In this document: piece after piece, positions 8,700 through 18,043 of the stretch
Layout: each line of letters begins with the position of its first letter
Numbering within the stretch: position 1 is the first letter of the stretch
Source: Paenimyroides aestuarii
Lineage (GTDB): Bacteria > Bacteroidota > Bacteroidia > Flavobacteriales > Flavobacteriaceae
NCBI RefSeq assembly: GCF_024628805.1
Contig: NZ_CP102382.1
Location: forward strand, 434,001 to 498,000
Direction: 5' to 3'
DNA length: 64,000 nucleotides
The notes under the pieces: generated by a model
Told to the model about the DNA's origin: nothing
Databases searched by the model: none
The model's input: only the letters and a program-made list of their open reading frames with translations
Position numbers and translations under genes: made by a program

Positions 8700-9097
8700 A
8701 AAAAAGACTGCCCTTTTTGGACAGCCTCTTGTGTTTCAAAGGTTATCGAATCAATAAGCTGTTCGTTTTCATTAAACAAAAACCATGTACCTACTTTTGT
8801 CCATGAATTTTTAGTAGTAAAGCTTTTGCCTATTTCGCTTATTTTGCCGTTTTTATGGTACAAGACATCAACCGAATAAGGGTAATAGTATTTTTCTAAT
8901 CGGGTAAGCGTGTCGTTGCTGTAATATTTCCAAACGCCTTTTTCTTTACCGTTCGCATCATATTTCGCCTTAATTACACTGCGCTCGGTTTTAGATGTAG
9001 TACTGTATTTCCATCTGCCCACAGGCAACCCGTTTTTAGTTTGATTGATTTTGCAAGAAACAAAAAATACTACAAAAAGTAACATCCCGCTTTTCAT
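8681..9097 (-). CDS. Lipoprotein with MORN-like repeats, 3' end cut off by IS copy 2
   Basis: 138 residues as it now reads. A lipoprotein signal (VVFFVSC, Cys at about 15) is followed by MORN-like GKEKGVWKYYSNDTL / YYPYSVDVLYHKNGKI segments, a pattern found in variants of the YwqK family. Native sequence runs to about residue 122 (FETQ). The last ~15 residues (EAVQKGQSFFYAANF) and the stop are read from the end of the inserted IS. The original C-terminus was not found elsewhere in the window. It starts directly at the stop codon of the M56 sensor gene, so it is the third gene of that operon and may be part of the same signalling unit. Loss of function is likely but not certain. Confidence 0.7.
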   Translation of the reverse strand: MKSGMLLFVVFFVSCKINQTKNGLPVGRWKYSTTSKTERSVIKAKYDANGKEKGVWKYYSNDTLTRLEKYYYPYSVDVLYHKNGKISEIGKSFTTKNSWTKVGTWFLFNENEQLIDSITFETQEAVQKGQSFFYAANF

Positions 9098-10657
9098 CTA
9101 CTCCTCTGCTTCTTCCGGCTGTTGATTCAACCTAATTTTTATAGGCATGGTAAACGTAGATCGCACCACTTTTCCTTCGTGTTCTGCAGGCTGCCATTTA
9201 GGCATTGTTTTTAAAACCCGAATGGCTTCGTTAGACGCTTCTTCATTGCCGCCACCAACTGCTACAATATTGGAAAAACTACCATCTTTTTCTACTATGA
9301 ATTTTAATCTGGTTGAAATTAATGAATCGTTTGAATGAATCGTTTCAGTATTAAAAGATGTCATAAAATTATCAAAGAAAGACCGAAGGCCTTCTTTAGG
9401 TTGTGCTTTTTTATCTACAAAACTGTGCAATTGTTCACCATCTTGATTAGCTGCGTTAGTAGCCGAATTCAATTCATTATTTCGATTTTCGGTTTGCTCC
9501 TCGGCTTTAATTTCTTCTAATCGAAATGTAAAATTCTTATTTTCTTGCAGAACTCCATAACGGTTGTAAATTGAAACTTGCTGTTCTGGACTAATCACGT
9601 AGTAATACACCAATTTGTCTTTCGGGTTGTGAAAATATCCTGAACTTTCTTTGCCCTTGATATATTTCAAAATGATTATTTCTTGATCAACAGATTGCTT
9701 TGAACCATTTGGTGTTTCTAAGGTTTCTTTTAAAGTTGGTTTTTGAACTGCGTTTTCAATTACATTGGTTAGCGTATCTTCCATTTTTTTTAATTCAGTT
9801 GCTTGCGCCTCCATTCCCACAAACCCAATGTAGGTTAGTAAAATAATAAAGGAGTAAAATACCGGTATCCAAATTTTTGCTTTTGTTTTGCTTTTCATCA
9901 TAATAAATCGTTTTTTTAAATTTTTGAAATGTATAGCACTGCTCAACGCTACAATTGATTCGTTTTTGCTATAATAGTTTAAGATTAATTCTTGATATTG
10001 CTTCAGGTTGTTTGTTTGCTTTAAAGTAGCTTCATCTGCTAAATATTCATGATTTTCTTGGATAAGTTTCTTATACTGATAGACAAAGGGCTGAAACCAG
10101 AATAAAACTTTTATCAACTCTATCAATAAAATATCAACAGTGTGTTTCTGTGTGATATGAGCTTGTTCATGCACTAAGATGGATGTGTTTATTTTGTTTT
10201 GATTCCATTCATTTGCATTTACATAAATACAATTGAAAAACGAGAAAGGTGAAGTTACTTTTTGATTCGTAATCACTTTACCATAAATGGTGTTAACCAG
10301 CACACCCTTTTTACTCAATTGATTGATTTTTAATAAATTGAAAACAAACTTCATTAAAAAAACACTACAAACCAACAGATAAATTAGAGAAATAACAGAT
10401 AAATCTGCTGCAGAATGCTGCGTTATTTCAACTGGCAATTCTGAAATGCTTTCATAGACAAATTCTTTCGTTTTTACTACTGAATTTTCTGTTACGAAAA
10501 ACGTAAATTGAAACATGGGAATCAGCAATGCTGTAAAAACAGCAATAAGCAAATAATATCTTATAAACACTAATGATTTTTTGTTTTCAAGGCTTCCTTT
10601 GTAAATCAACCAAAAAATAAACAATAAAAATGTTGATTTAAAAATATACAAAACCAT
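9098..10657 (-). CDS. BlaR1-type M56 metallopeptidase sensor with TonB-like C-terminal domain
   Basis: 519 residues. Membrane helices lie near 5-20, 30-55, 88-108 and 264-285. The cytoplasmic zinc peptidase has HEQAH at 163-167 and a candidate third ligand Glu in ENHEYLADEA (about 204). In BlaR1/MecR1 this domain triggers removal of the BlaI repressor. The external part is not a penicillin-binding domain. After a Gln/Glu/Asn-rich linker comes a TonB_C-type fold at about 405-512, with RLKFIVEKDGSFSNI and EAIRVLKTMPKWQPAEHEGKVV. This domain closely resembles the secreted paralogues at 37.1-40.5 kb. Two bases separate it from blaI upstream, so the two are co-transcribed. The signal sensed is unknown; a beta-lactam role is not supported. 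Confidence 0.85.
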   Translation of the reverse strand: MVLYIFKSTFLLFIFWLIYKGSLENKKSLVFIRYYLLIAVFTALLIPMFQFTFFVTENSVVKTKEFVYESISELPVEITQHSAADLSVISLIYLLVCSVFLMKFVFNLLKINQLSKKGVLVNTIYGKVITNQKVTSPFSFFNCIYVNANEWNQNKINTSILVHEQAHITQKHTVDILLIELIKVLFWFQPFVYQYKKLIQENHEYLADEATLKQTNNLKQYQELILNYYSKNESIVALSSAIHFKNLKKRFIMMKSKTKAKIWIPVFYSFIILLTYIGFVGMEAQATELKKMEDTLTNVIENAVQKPTLKETLETPNGSKQSVDQEIIILKYIKGKESSGYFHNPKDKLVYYYVISPEQQVSIYNRYGVLQENKNFTFRLEEIKAEEQTENRNNELNSATNAANQDGEQLHSFVDKKAQPKEGLRSFFDNFMTSFNTETIHSNDSLISTRLKFIVEKDGSFSNIVAVGGGNEEASNEAIRVLKTMPKWQPAEHEGKVVRSTFTMPIKIRLNQQPEEAEE

Positions 10658-10659
10658 AA

Positions 10660-11025
10660 CTACTTATTTTTAAGTTCATCATCTATCAAATCGCGAAGTT
10701 TTTGTAATTCTTCTTTTGTTAACGAAGCATCTTTTGCAAAGAAAGAAGCAAACTGCGAGGTAGAATTATCAAAAAACTGTTTAATCATATTTTTCATTTG
10801 TTTAGAAAAATAGTTTTCCTTCTTTACAATTGCATAGTATAAACGAGTATTGCCAATTTCGTTGTATCCCACAAAACCCTTATCAATTAATTTTTTTACA
10901 GTAGTTGCCACTGTTGTCTTTGCTGGCTTTGGATCGTTGTAACTATCAATTAAATCTTTAAGAACCACATCTCCGCGCTTCCAAATATATTGCATGAGTT
11001 GTTCTTCGGCTGCTGTTAATTTCAT
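10660..11025 (-). CDS. BlaI/MecI/CopY-family transcriptional repressor
   Basis: 121 residues. A winged-helix domain at about 1-75 (LTAAEEQLMQYIWKRGDVVLKDL, KPAKTTVATTVKKLIDKGFVGY) is followed by a helical dimerisation tail, the normal BlaI layout. The N-terminus begins exactly where family members start. It is the first gene of the repressor/M56 sensor pair, and the expected action is repression of its own operon until the peptidase is activated. A palindrome 13-38 bp upstream of the start is a candidate operator. A similar pair controls beta-lactamase in Firmicutes, but no beta-lactamase gene is nearby. Confidence 0.88.
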   Translation of the reverse strand: MKLTAAEEQLMQYIWKRGDVVLKDLIDSYNDPKPAKTTVATTVKKLIDKGFVGYNEIGNTRLYYAIVKKENYFSKQMKNMIKQFFDNSTSQFASFFAKDASLTKEELQKLRDLIDDELKNK

Positions 11026-11037
11026 ATTCTATATTTT

Positions 11038-11063
11038 TAGAATTAGTTCTACTAATTTAGAAC
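11038..11063. promoter_or_regulatory. Candidate BlaI-type operator
   Basis: An exact inverted repeat GTTCTA-N6-TAGAAC (11046-11063) is preceded by a third half-site TAGAAT (11038-11043), immediately upstream of the BlaI-family gene. Dyads of this size are typical of BlaI/MecI sites, although the sequence differs from the staphylococcal TACA/TGTA type. Confidence 0.45.
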
Positions 11064-11106
11064 AATATTTTAAATAAAAAAACAGTATGCCTGTTTTTTT
11101 AATTTT

Positions 11107-11559
11107 TTATTGCAATCGTTGCACTACTGTTTTACCGCTGCTGTCGTGTCCGTTGTTTAAATTAATATTTAGTTGCAGGTACGAATTCACCGGTTTGTTA
11201 CCGATTTTCGCAGGTATCCATTGGTTTGATTGTTCCACAATTTGTTTAATTGCGTCGTTGCATATGCTTACATCTGCCTTCACAAAATCAACTTTTGCAA
11301 CTTTTCCTTTATCTGTAACCAACACATCTATAAGAAGCGTGGCATCTTTTCCTTTCATTGAACCACGCTTGCATTTTCGGGTACCATCTTCAATTTGCTT
11401 TAATAATACTTGATAGCCACCACGGTATTTCGCCATTACATCTACTTCTCTATAAACAGGAATTTCTCTGTAAATGGTGTCGTTTTTTATTGATTGCTGT
11501 GCATGTGCAAAAAGCGTGAAGAATGTACAAAAAAGTACATAAAAAAGTTTTGTTTTCAT
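11107..11559 (-). CDS. Secreted TonB-like domain protein
   Basis: 150 residues. A signal peptide (about 1-20, ending AHAQ) is followed by a ~110-residue domain with the TonB_C pattern: a strand LLIDVLVTDKGKVAKVDFVKAD, a helix NDAIKQIVEQSNQWIPAKIGNKPVN, and a final strand YLQLNINL. There is no N-terminal membrane anchor or proline-rich spacer, so it is not a classical TonB that couples to ExbBD. It belongs to the widespread Bacteroidetes set of periplasmic TonB_C-only proteins of unknown role. It lies upstream of, and in the same direction as, the BlaI/M56 operon. Confidence 0.65.
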   Translation of the reverse strand: MKTKLFYVLFCTFFTLFAHAQQSIKNDTIYREIPVYREVDVMAKYRGGYQVLLKQIEDGTRKCKRGSMKGKDATLLIDVLVTDKGKVAKVDFVKADVSICNDAIKQIVEQSNQWIPAKIGNKPVNSYLQLNINLNNGHDSSGKTVVQRLQ

Positions 11560-11635
11560 AAGTTCTATTATATTTCGGGCAAAAATACAATTTTGTTTCG
11601 AAACGATAAAATTTTAGTTTTCAGGCTTAGTTTCT

Positions 11636-11643
11636 TATTTTTG
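11636..11643 (+). promoter_or_regulatory. Bacteroidetes -7 element (TATTTTTG)
   Basis: TATTTTTG fits TAnnTTTG and lies 14 bp before the start of the alpha/beta hydrolase gene. Confidence 0.4.
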
Positions 11644-11657
11644 CTGAAAATTTTCCA

Positions 11658-12437
11658 ATGTTCAATTACAAAAATACCGCTATTCATTACACTGATACCG
11701 GCAAAGGTAATGCGGTGGTATTGGTTCATGGTTTTTTGGAAGATGCCAGTATGTGGCAAAAAACAGCTAAGGAATTAGCGAAACGCTACCGTGTGATTAC
11801 TGTTGATTTATTAGGACACGGTAAAAGCGAATGTTATGGTTACATTCATACGATGGAAGACCAAGCCGATATGCTTTTTGCTTTGATTTCGCACCTTCGC
11901 TTGCGAAAAATCTCTATCGTGGGGCATTCTATGGGCGGATATGTTGCTTTAGCTTTTGCTGAATTGTATCCTGATAATGTACGCTCATTGGTCTTATTGA
12001 ACGCATCGGCACAAGCAGATTCAGAAGAGCGAAAAATCAATCGGGGGCGTGCCATTGAGGTGGTAAAGAAAAACAGCGATGCGTTTATACAAATGGCCAC
12101 ACGCAATTTATTTGATGATAAAGCACATAAAAAGTTTAAAAAGGAAATAGCTGTTTTTACAACCCAAGCTTTACAAACTCCCGTACAAGGCATTATTGCT
12201 GCTTTAGAAGGAATGAAAACCCGAATGGACCGCGAAGCTTTATTGCATTTTGGACCTTATCCCAAATTGATGATTGCCAGCGAAAACGACACCATTATTC
12301 CTATAAAAGATATAAAAGAACAAGTTGAAAACACTGATGTTTCACTTGAAATCGTGCCTGGCGGACATGTTTCAACCATTGAACAATTCCAAAAGGTGCT
12401 TGATATTTTATCCGCTTTTTTAAAGAAAAACGGTTAG
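11658..12437 (+). CDS. Alpha/beta hydrolase
   Basis: 259 residues forming a single alpha/beta hydrolase domain. Visible landmarks are the oxyanion motif HGFLEDASMW (24-33), the nucleophile elbow VGHSMGG with Ser91, a late acid in ASENDTIIP and the catalytic His in GGHVS. A short cap region lies at about 120-180. The fold covers esterases, lipases and C-C hydrolases, and the substrate cannot be inferred. No signal peptide, so cytoplasmic. Its last 4 bp overlap the end of the convergent AddB-like gene. Confidence 0.85.
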   Translation: MFNYKNTAIHYTDTGKGNAVVLVHGFLEDASMWQKTAKELAKRYRVITVDLLGHGKSECYGYIHTMEDQADMLFALISHLRLRKISIVGHSMGGYVALAFAELYPDNVRSLVLLNASAQADSEERKINRGRAIEVVKKNSDAFIQMATRNLFDDKAHKKFKKEIAVFTTQALQTPVQGIIAALEGMKTRMDREALLHFGPYPKLMIASENDTIIPIKDIKEQVENTDVSLEIVPGGHVSTIEQFQKVLDILSAFLKKNG

Positions 12438-15184
12438 TTTTCCGTTGCTTCAAATACCACATTTGGGTTTAAAATTTCGCTTAACAGTTCCACCAATTCA
12501 TCTGTAAAATCGTTCAGCAACTCTTGCGTAATATACTCGTTCACCATTCTATCTTGTTTCAAACCAAAAAGTAAATAACCCGATTTTCTATTTTTAAAAG
12601 AGTAAATACCAGCTTGTATTGGCAAATTGGTTTTATCAAAATACATCAATCCGTATAATAATAATTGAATGGCTTTTTCAAATTTCACATCGCTGGCAAT
12701 TCCATTGATTTCCGTTATTTGTACTTGATTTTGCTCTACTTTCCCAGTTTTGTAATCAATAATGCGTAGCACATTGTTTCGAATTTCAATTCGATCGGCA
12801 ATTCCAGATAATTTAATGGTATAAGGTAATTTGTGATGCATTAAAATAGTTTCTAAGTTTTGCTCCAACCCAATGATTGCAACATCATCACCGTTTTCTA
12901 ACATCGATTTTTCAAGCATTAAAAAATGATATACATTCCGTTTTGCTACTTCAAAGGCCAAAAGATTTTTTCCGTGTTTATCTGCATTGTCGGAATAATT
13001 GATTTCAAACTGCTTGGCGATTTCCTCTTCGGAATCTTGCAGTATTCCTTCAATCATAGCTATTGATAGCTTTTTACCCACAAATGGAAGGTATAAATTC
13101 TCTAAAGCACCATGAATAATGGTTCCTAAAGTATTGAGAGCTATGTTTTCTTCTACTTCATCCACTTCTTTAATACCCAACACCCGTTGCATATAAAATT
13201 GCATCGGATTGCGCAGATAATTACCAAGTGCCGATGGGGAAAAACCTTTTCCACAAGCAATTTCTTTCAATCGCTCTTGCAATAAAGGTGATTTTTCAAT
13301 AAAAAGCGGTTCGGAAACAGTTTCAGGTGCTTTAGCAAAATAGTTGTGTATTTTCACCGAATGTTTAGGATGTGGATCTAAAGTTAATTGGGTGATGAAT
13401 CGACTTTTTTCGCCGGCATCTAATCCCTCTGCGTCAGAATTATACAACAAATAAATGTTTTTTGCCCGCAATAATAAATGATAAAAATGGTAGGTATAAA
13501 TAGCATCTTTTTCCTTAAAGGTTGGCAATCCCAATTCTACCTTTACATCGTGCGGAATAAACGAGTTCATTGATTTACCTGCTGGAAATTTACCTTCGTT
13601 GACCGATGTGATGATTACATTTTCAAAATCTAACACCCTACTTTCCAAAACACCCATAATTTGCAAACCTTCTAAAGGTTCACCTTCAAAAGAAACCTCA
13701 GCCAAATCGGCAATTTGTTTGTAAATCGTTACTAATTGTTGTGCGTTTGTTATTACTTGATATTTTAACTGATAGTTTTTAATTTGATTGATTACTTGAT
13801 GAAAAGCATATAAAAAAACCAAGGAAACATCGTCTTTGGTTTCTCGCAAATGCAACCGAATCTTAAAAACCAATTGTTCTATACGTTCCAAAATTTCAGG
13901 CACAGCATCTGTCCAAGGCATCGCAATTAGCTGCAACAAGTCGGTTGCGGTGCTTGAAGCATCCAACTTTTTAAATTCAAAGAAAGATAAATTTCGTTTG
14001 TTGATTTCATCAACCATTGGTTTAGTAGCTGCAATATGCGCTACTAATGGATGCGACAACACATCTAACACCTCTTTATGGTAAAAAACAGCCTTGTTTT
14101 TACCGCGGTTTAATGCGTTTGTGTGCATTTTAAAAAACTTGGCAAAAAACAACTGTACAGGGTTCGATTTGCTGTCGTAACCCATCGTTACATTTAGCGA
14201 GCTAACTGTTTCGGGCAAAGCGTATAAAACCGGAATTAATAAATTTTCTTCCGAAAGAACCACAGCCGTATTTTGCAGATTTGGATTATTTTTTTGCAAT
14301 TCTTCTACCAGTTGCCCCGTGATTTTCGCCTGACCAACCGATTTGGGTGTGCTGATGATTTCGATGTTTTTATGTTGACCAAATTCATTAACCATCCATT
14401 CATAAGGATGCGATTTGTAATAAGACCAATTTTGTTTGATACGACGCGCAAAATATCCAGCTCCGTGGTCAAAATCGTTTAAAAAATGTGTATCGGTATC
14501 CCAAAAAACCTTGCCCATTGCATTTTTTAGTAACTTTTGAATAATTTGCTCTTCTGCTTGATTCAATGCGTTAAAACCGGCAAAATAGTACATCTTGGAA
14601 CTGTTTTGCTGAATAAATGCATCGATGTTTTGCACCGCCAATCGGTAGGCCATTCCTTGGTAACCGCAATTACTTTCTAAAAGATGCTTTTGAAGTGCTT
14701 TGTAATATGCAGGCAATTGGTTCCAAAAAGTTAAATACCGATCAATTAGCAAGGTGTGATCTTCGGTTTTAACCGACCAATGGTTTATGATATCGATTTC
14801 TTTTAAGTAATCAAAAACATGTGATGGCTTGAGCAAATAACGATCTATTTCATTAAAATCTTGCAACAGCATTTTAGCCCAATTACTGAACTGTTCAAAA
14901 TCCTGTTGCGCTTCTGCGGCGGTTATTTCTTTATAAACCTCATAAAATTCTAATAAAAGTTCTACGCTGTTTAAAACATTTATTTTTGAAAGAGTACCTA
15001 TTAAATCTTCAATACTGATAATTTCAGGGGCAAAAAAAGTTTGATTTGCTGCTTTTTTAAAACTTTCCAACAAAAACAAACGCGCTCTTTTATTGGGCAA
15101 AACAATAACTACTGATGAAAAATCAACCTGATGGGTACGCACAATTTCTTGTGCCAATTTATCTAAAAAACAATGTGCTTCCAT
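12434..15184 (-). CDS. PD-(D/E)XK nuclease, AddB-like
   Basis: 916 residues. The N-terminal half resembles a degenerate helicase as in AddB (VVIVLPNKRARLFLLESF, then SVELLLEFYEVY), with a later ENVIITSVNEGKFPAGKSMNSFIPHDVK segment typical of AddB/RexB-like proteins. The C-terminal ~240 residues carry a PD-(D/E)XK nuclease (GLEQN, LSGIADRIEIRNNVLRIIDYKTGK). With the AddA-like protein at 18044-21187 it should form the double-strand-break end-resection enzyme. No Cys pattern for an iron-sulfur staple was seen. In this window it is separated from its partner by ompA and kbl, all on the same strand. Confidence 0.82.
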   Translation of the reverse strand: MEAHCFLDKLAQEIVRTHQVDFSSVVIVLPNKRARLFLLESFKKAANQTFFAPEIISIEDLIGTLSKINVLNSVELLLEFYEVYKEITAAEAQQDFEQFSNWAKMLLQDFNEIDRYLLKPSHVFDYLKEIDIINHWSVKTEDHTLLIDRYLTFWNQLPAYYKALQKHLLESNCGYQGMAYRLAVQNIDAFIQQNSSKMYYFAGFNALNQAEEQIIQKLLKNAMGKVFWDTDTHFLNDFDHGAGYFARRIKQNWSYYKSHPYEWMVNEFGQHKNIEIISTPKSVGQAKITGQLVEELQKNNPNLQNTAVVLSEENLLIPVLYALPETVSSLNVTMGYDSKSNPVQLFFAKFFKMHTNALNRGKNKAVFYHKEVLDVLSHPLVAHIAATKPMVDEINKRNLSFFEFKKLDASSTATDLLQLIAMPWTDAVPEILERIEQLVFKIRLHLRETKDDVSLVFLYAFHQVINQIKNYQLKYQVITNAQQLVTIYKQIADLAEVSFEGEPLEGLQIMGVLESRVLDFENVIITSVNEGKFPAGKSMNSFIPHDVKVELGLPTFKEKDAIYTYHFYHLLLRAKNIYLLYNSDAEGLDAGEKSRFITQLTLDPHPKHSVKIHNYFAKAPETVSEPLFIEKSPLLQERLKEIACGKGFSPSALGNYLRNPMQFYMQRVLGIKEVDEVEENIALNTLGTIIHGALENLYLPFVGKKLSIAMIEGILQDSEEEIAKQFEINYSDNADKHGKNLLAFEVAKRNVYHFLMLEKSMLENGDDVAIIGLEQNLETILMHHKLPYTIKLSGIADRIEIRNNVLRIIDYKTGKVEQNQVQITEINGIASDVKFEKAIQLLLYGLMYFDKTNLPIQAGIYSFKNRKSGYLLFGLKQDRMVNEYITQELLNDFTDELVELLSEILNPNVVFEATEN

Positions 15185-15247
15185 TTGATAAAAATAAAAA
15201 AACGTCCCGACAAATCGAGACGTTTTAAGGTATTATTTAAAAGTAAA

Positions 15248-16711
15248 TTATTTTACTAATTTAATTTCTGTACGACGGTTGTTTGCACGACCGGCTGCTG
15301 TACTGTTATCGTCGATAGGACGTTTTGAACCAAAACCTTGAGAAGATAAACGGCTTGCAGAAATTCCTTTAGAAATTAAGTACTCTCTTACTGCGTTTGC
15401 ACGATCATTTGATAATGGGTCGTTAATCTTATCTGTTCCTGTGCTGTCAGTGTGACCTTCGATTGCAAATTTCGCATTCGGGAACTGATTCATAACTCTA
15501 GCCATATTATCTAACACTTCGTATGATTTTTCCTGGAAAGTTGATTTACCTGTGTTGAACAAGATTGTTTTTCCGTAATCATTTAATTGTTTGATATGCT
15601 CTTCTTTTACTTCAGGACATCCTTTGTTAGATGCTGGACCAGCAACTTCAGGACACTCATCGTCTTTATCAAAAACGCCGTCACCGTCTGAATCTGGCCA
15701 AGGACAACCGTTGTTTGCTTTTGGACCTGCTTCTTCTGGACATTCGTCTTGTGCGTCTGTAATTCCGTCACCATCTGTATCAGGACATCCGTTGAATTCA
15801 GCTAAACCTGGTACATCAAAACAAGCATCTTGGTTATCTGGAATACCATCACCGTCTGTATCAGGACATCCGTTATATTCAGCTAAACCAAATACATCTG
15901 GACATTGGTCTAAATGATCAACCACACCGTCGCCATCTGTATCCGGACAACCTTTGAATTGTTTTAAACCAGCCACTTCCGGACACTCATCATATTTATC
16001 TAAGATACCGTCATTATCAGTATCTTTTCCACCAAAACGGAACGTTACACCAGCTGTGTGTTGTAAATGGGTTGGTACAGAAATATCTTGACCTCTTTCA
16101 AAGTTGAATAAATCATCTTGTCCATCTTCAAACTGGTGTTTGTAGGTAGATGATAAGTTTAAACCAATGTTTTCAGAGAACCAAAATGTTAAACCTAAAC
16201 CTCCGTTCACGTTTCCTGAAGATGCTTTTCCTAAGAATGCATATCCACCACCAATATGAATTGAAGGATCAAACCATTTAGAACCGATTAATCCACCAAT
16301 GCTGTAACGGAATTGACCATCAACACCATAGTACATTAAATCTGTTCCATCTACGCGTCTTTGACCGTTAAAATCGCCACCAATAACTCTTGAGCCTTGT
16401 CTTTGCAAGTTTTCAAAACCATCGGCCATTACCATTTTTTTCATTTTGTTTACAGACCCTGTAATACCAAATGATACATTGGCACCTAAATAACGAGATA
16501 CGTTCAATACAGAGGCAGATGGTAAAATACTCCAGTTATCTGTTTGGAAATATTGACCAAAACGATCAGGAAAGTCTGTTGCAACACTTGAACGTCCACC
16601 GTCCAAAGCATTAACCCCCACGGTAATCGCCCATGGTTGATCAGCATTCTGTGCTTGCGTAGCTGTACCAGCTAATAGCAAAGCAGCTGCAAATACTTTT
16701 AATTGTTTCAT
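15248..16711 (-). CDS. OmpA-family outer-membrane protein with thrombospondin type 3 repeats
   Basis: 487 residues. Signal peptide about 1-20 (GTATQAQ), N-terminal eight-stranded barrel region to ~225, then five calcium-binding DxDxDG repeats (about 233-365) each ending in a GCP-type turn, then the OmpA C-terminal peptidoglycan-binding domain ([33 protein letters not shown]). It anchors the outer membrane to the cell wall, and homologues are abundant major proteins in flavobacteria. A strong TTG-N19-TATTTTTG promoter precedes it, fitting high expression. Probably monocistronic. Confidence 0.93.
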   Translation of the reverse strand: MKQLKVFAAALLLAGTATQAQNADQPWAITVGVNALDGGRSSVATDFPDRFGQYFQTDNWSILPSASVLNVSRYLGANVSFGITGSVNKMKKMVMADGFENLQRQGSRVIGGDFNGQRRVDGTDLMYYGVDGQFRYSIGGLIGSKWFDPSIHIGGGYAFLGKASSGNVNGGLGLTFWFSENIGLNLSSTYKHQFEDGQDDLFNFERGQDISVPTHLQHTAGVTFRFGGKDTDNDGILDKYDECPEVAGLKQFKGCPDTDGDGVVDHLDQCPDVFGLAEYNGCPDTDGDGIPDNQDACFDVPGLAEFNGCPDTDGDGITDAQDECPEEAGPKANNGCPWPDSDGDGVFDKDDECPEVAGPASNKGCPEVKEEHIKQLNDYGKTILFNTGKSTFQEKSYEVLDNMARVMNQFPNAKFAIEGHTDSTGTDKINDPLSNDRANAVREYLISKGISASRLSSQGFGSKRPIDDNSTAAGRANNRRTEIKLVK

Positions 16712-16744
16712 AACTATTCAATTTTCTACTTTACGTAATTTTGA

Positions 16745-16774
16745 CAAAAATAAATTGTTTCAACGAATATACAA
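16745..16774 (-). promoter_or_regulatory. Promoter of the OmpA-family gene
   Basis: Read on minus: TTG (16772-16774), 19-bp spacer, TATTTTTG (16745-16752). Both boxes and the spacing match the Bacteroidetes consensus; the ATG follows 33 bp later. Confidence 0.65.
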
Positions 16775-16814
16775 AATAATTTCTTGAAACCTTTAACATT
16801 TTTATAAGATTTTT

Positions 16815-18008
16815 TTAGATAACACCTAATTCTTTGCCCACTTGGGTAAATGCTTCTATGGCTTTGTCTAAATGTTCTTGGGTATGGGCAGCCGATAATT
16901 GCACACGAATACGCGCTTTATCTTTTGGAACCACAGGAAAGAAAAAGCCAATTACATAGATGCCTTTTTGTAACAATTTATCAGCCATTACTTGGGATAA
17001 TTTGGCATCGTATAACATCACTGGTACGATTGCAGAATCGCCATCAATAATATCAAAACCTGCTGCTTTCATTCCCTTTTTAAAGTAATTGGTGTTCCAT
17101 TCTAATTGATCTCTAAATTTGGTGTCTTTTTTTAATAGTTCAAAAACTTTTAGAGATGCTCCTACAATTGACGGCGCTAAAGAGTTTGAAAACAAATACG
17201 GACGAGAACGTTGACGCAAAATATCAATAATTTCTTTTTTGGCTGTGGTGTATCCGCCCATTGCACCTCCTAAAGCTTTTCCTAAGGTTCCGGTAATAAT
17301 ATCTACACGACCCATTACGTTTTTCGCTTCTAAAGTTCCTTTGCCAGTTGCACCAATAAAGCCGGCTGCGTGGCATTCATCAACCATTACCATTGCATCG
17401 TACTTATCTGCTAAATCGCAAATTTTATCTAACGGAGCTACTAATCCATCCATTGAAAAAACGCCATCGGTCACAATTAATTTAAAACGGCGGCCATCGG
17501 CAACTGCTTGCTGCAATTGTTTTTCCAAATCTTCCATATTATTATTTTCGTAACGGTAGCGACCTGCTTTGCACAAACGAACGCCATCAATAATCGAGGC
17601 GTGGTTTAAACTATCCGAAATGATACAATCTTCGGCTCCTAACAACGGTTCAAAAACACCTCCATTGGCATCAAAAGCAGCTGCGTATAAAATGGTGTCT
17701 TCTGTTCCGTAAAAATCGGCGATTTCTTTTTCTAATTGTTTGTGAATGTCTTGTGTGCCGCAGATAAACCGAACCGATGACATCCCAAAACCATGACTGT
17801 CTAATGCATCTTTTGCGGCTTGCACCACTTCTGGGTGTGATGATAATCCCAAATAATTGTTTGCACAAAAATTCAAAACCGTTTCGCCGGTATTGATTTT
17901 AATTTCGGCTCCTTGCGGCGATGTGATAATACGTTCTTTTTTATACAAACCATTTTCTTTAATGGTGTCGATTTCGTTTTGCAAAAATTCTTTAATTGCT
18001 CCGTACAT
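16815..18008 (-). CDS. kbl: Glycine C-acetyltransferase (2-amino-3-ketobutyrate CoA ligase)
   Basis: 397 residues, the family length. A PLP-dependent class II aminotransferase-fold enzyme that splits 2-amino-3-ketobutyrate with CoA into glycine and acetyl-CoA, the second step of threonine breakdown. The Schiff-base lysine is K244 in GTLGKALGG, at the same position as in E. coli Kbl. Other landmarks: [25 protein letters not shown] and [12 protein letters not shown]. The partner threonine dehydrogenase (tdh) is not in the window. The gene lies 35 bp downstream of the AddA-like gene on the same strand and may be read from it. Confidence 0.95.
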   Translation of the reverse strand: MYGAIKEFLQNEIDTIKENGLYKKERIITSPQGAEIKINTGETVLNFCANNYLGLSSHPEVVQAAKDALDSHGFGMSSVRFICGTQDIHKQLEKEIADFYGTEDTILYAAAFDANGGVFEPLLGAEDCIISDSLNHASIIDGVRLCKAGRYRYENNNMEDLEKQLQQAVADGRRFKLIVTDGVFSMDGLVAPLDKICDLADKYDAMVMVDECHAAGFIGATGKGTLEAKNVMGRVDIITGTLGKALGGAMGGYTTAKKEIIDILRQRSRPYLFSNSLAPSIVGASLKVFELLKKDTKFRDQLEWNTNYFKKGMKAAGFDIIDGDSAIVPVMLYDAKLSQVMADKLLQKGIYVIGFFFPVVPKDKARIRVQLSAAHTQEHLDKAIEAFTQVGKELGVI

Positions 18009-18043
18009 AATTATATGATTTGTTTTGTTTAAAATTTGATGTG

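Larger units (their letters stand above)
6939..8730 (+). mobile_element. IS1182-family insertion sequence, copy 2
   Basis: About 1,792 bp with the same AAGAGGCTGTCC / GGACAGCCTCTT ends as copy 1 but inverted relative to it; two single-base indels near the 3' end account for the 2-bp difference. It sits between the stop codon of miaE and the 3' end of a lipoprotein gene, which it truncates. Confidence 0.87.

Noticed and set aside
2012..8731. Composite transposon with target duplication
   Set aside because: The outer flanks (TTAAAA at 2012 and GTGTTTC at 8731) show no matching direct repeat, and miaE and the other genes inside look chromosomal.
9098..11025. Beta-lactam resistance system (BlaI/BlaR1)
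   Set aside because: The M56 protein lacks a penicillin-binding sensor domain and no beta-lactamase is nearby; the pair resembles general BlaI/M56 systems of Bacteroidetes.
15591..15917. A 108-residue Ser/Gly/Pro-rich frame on plus
   Set aside because: It is the antisense shadow of the repeated DxDxDG segments of the OmpA-family gene.
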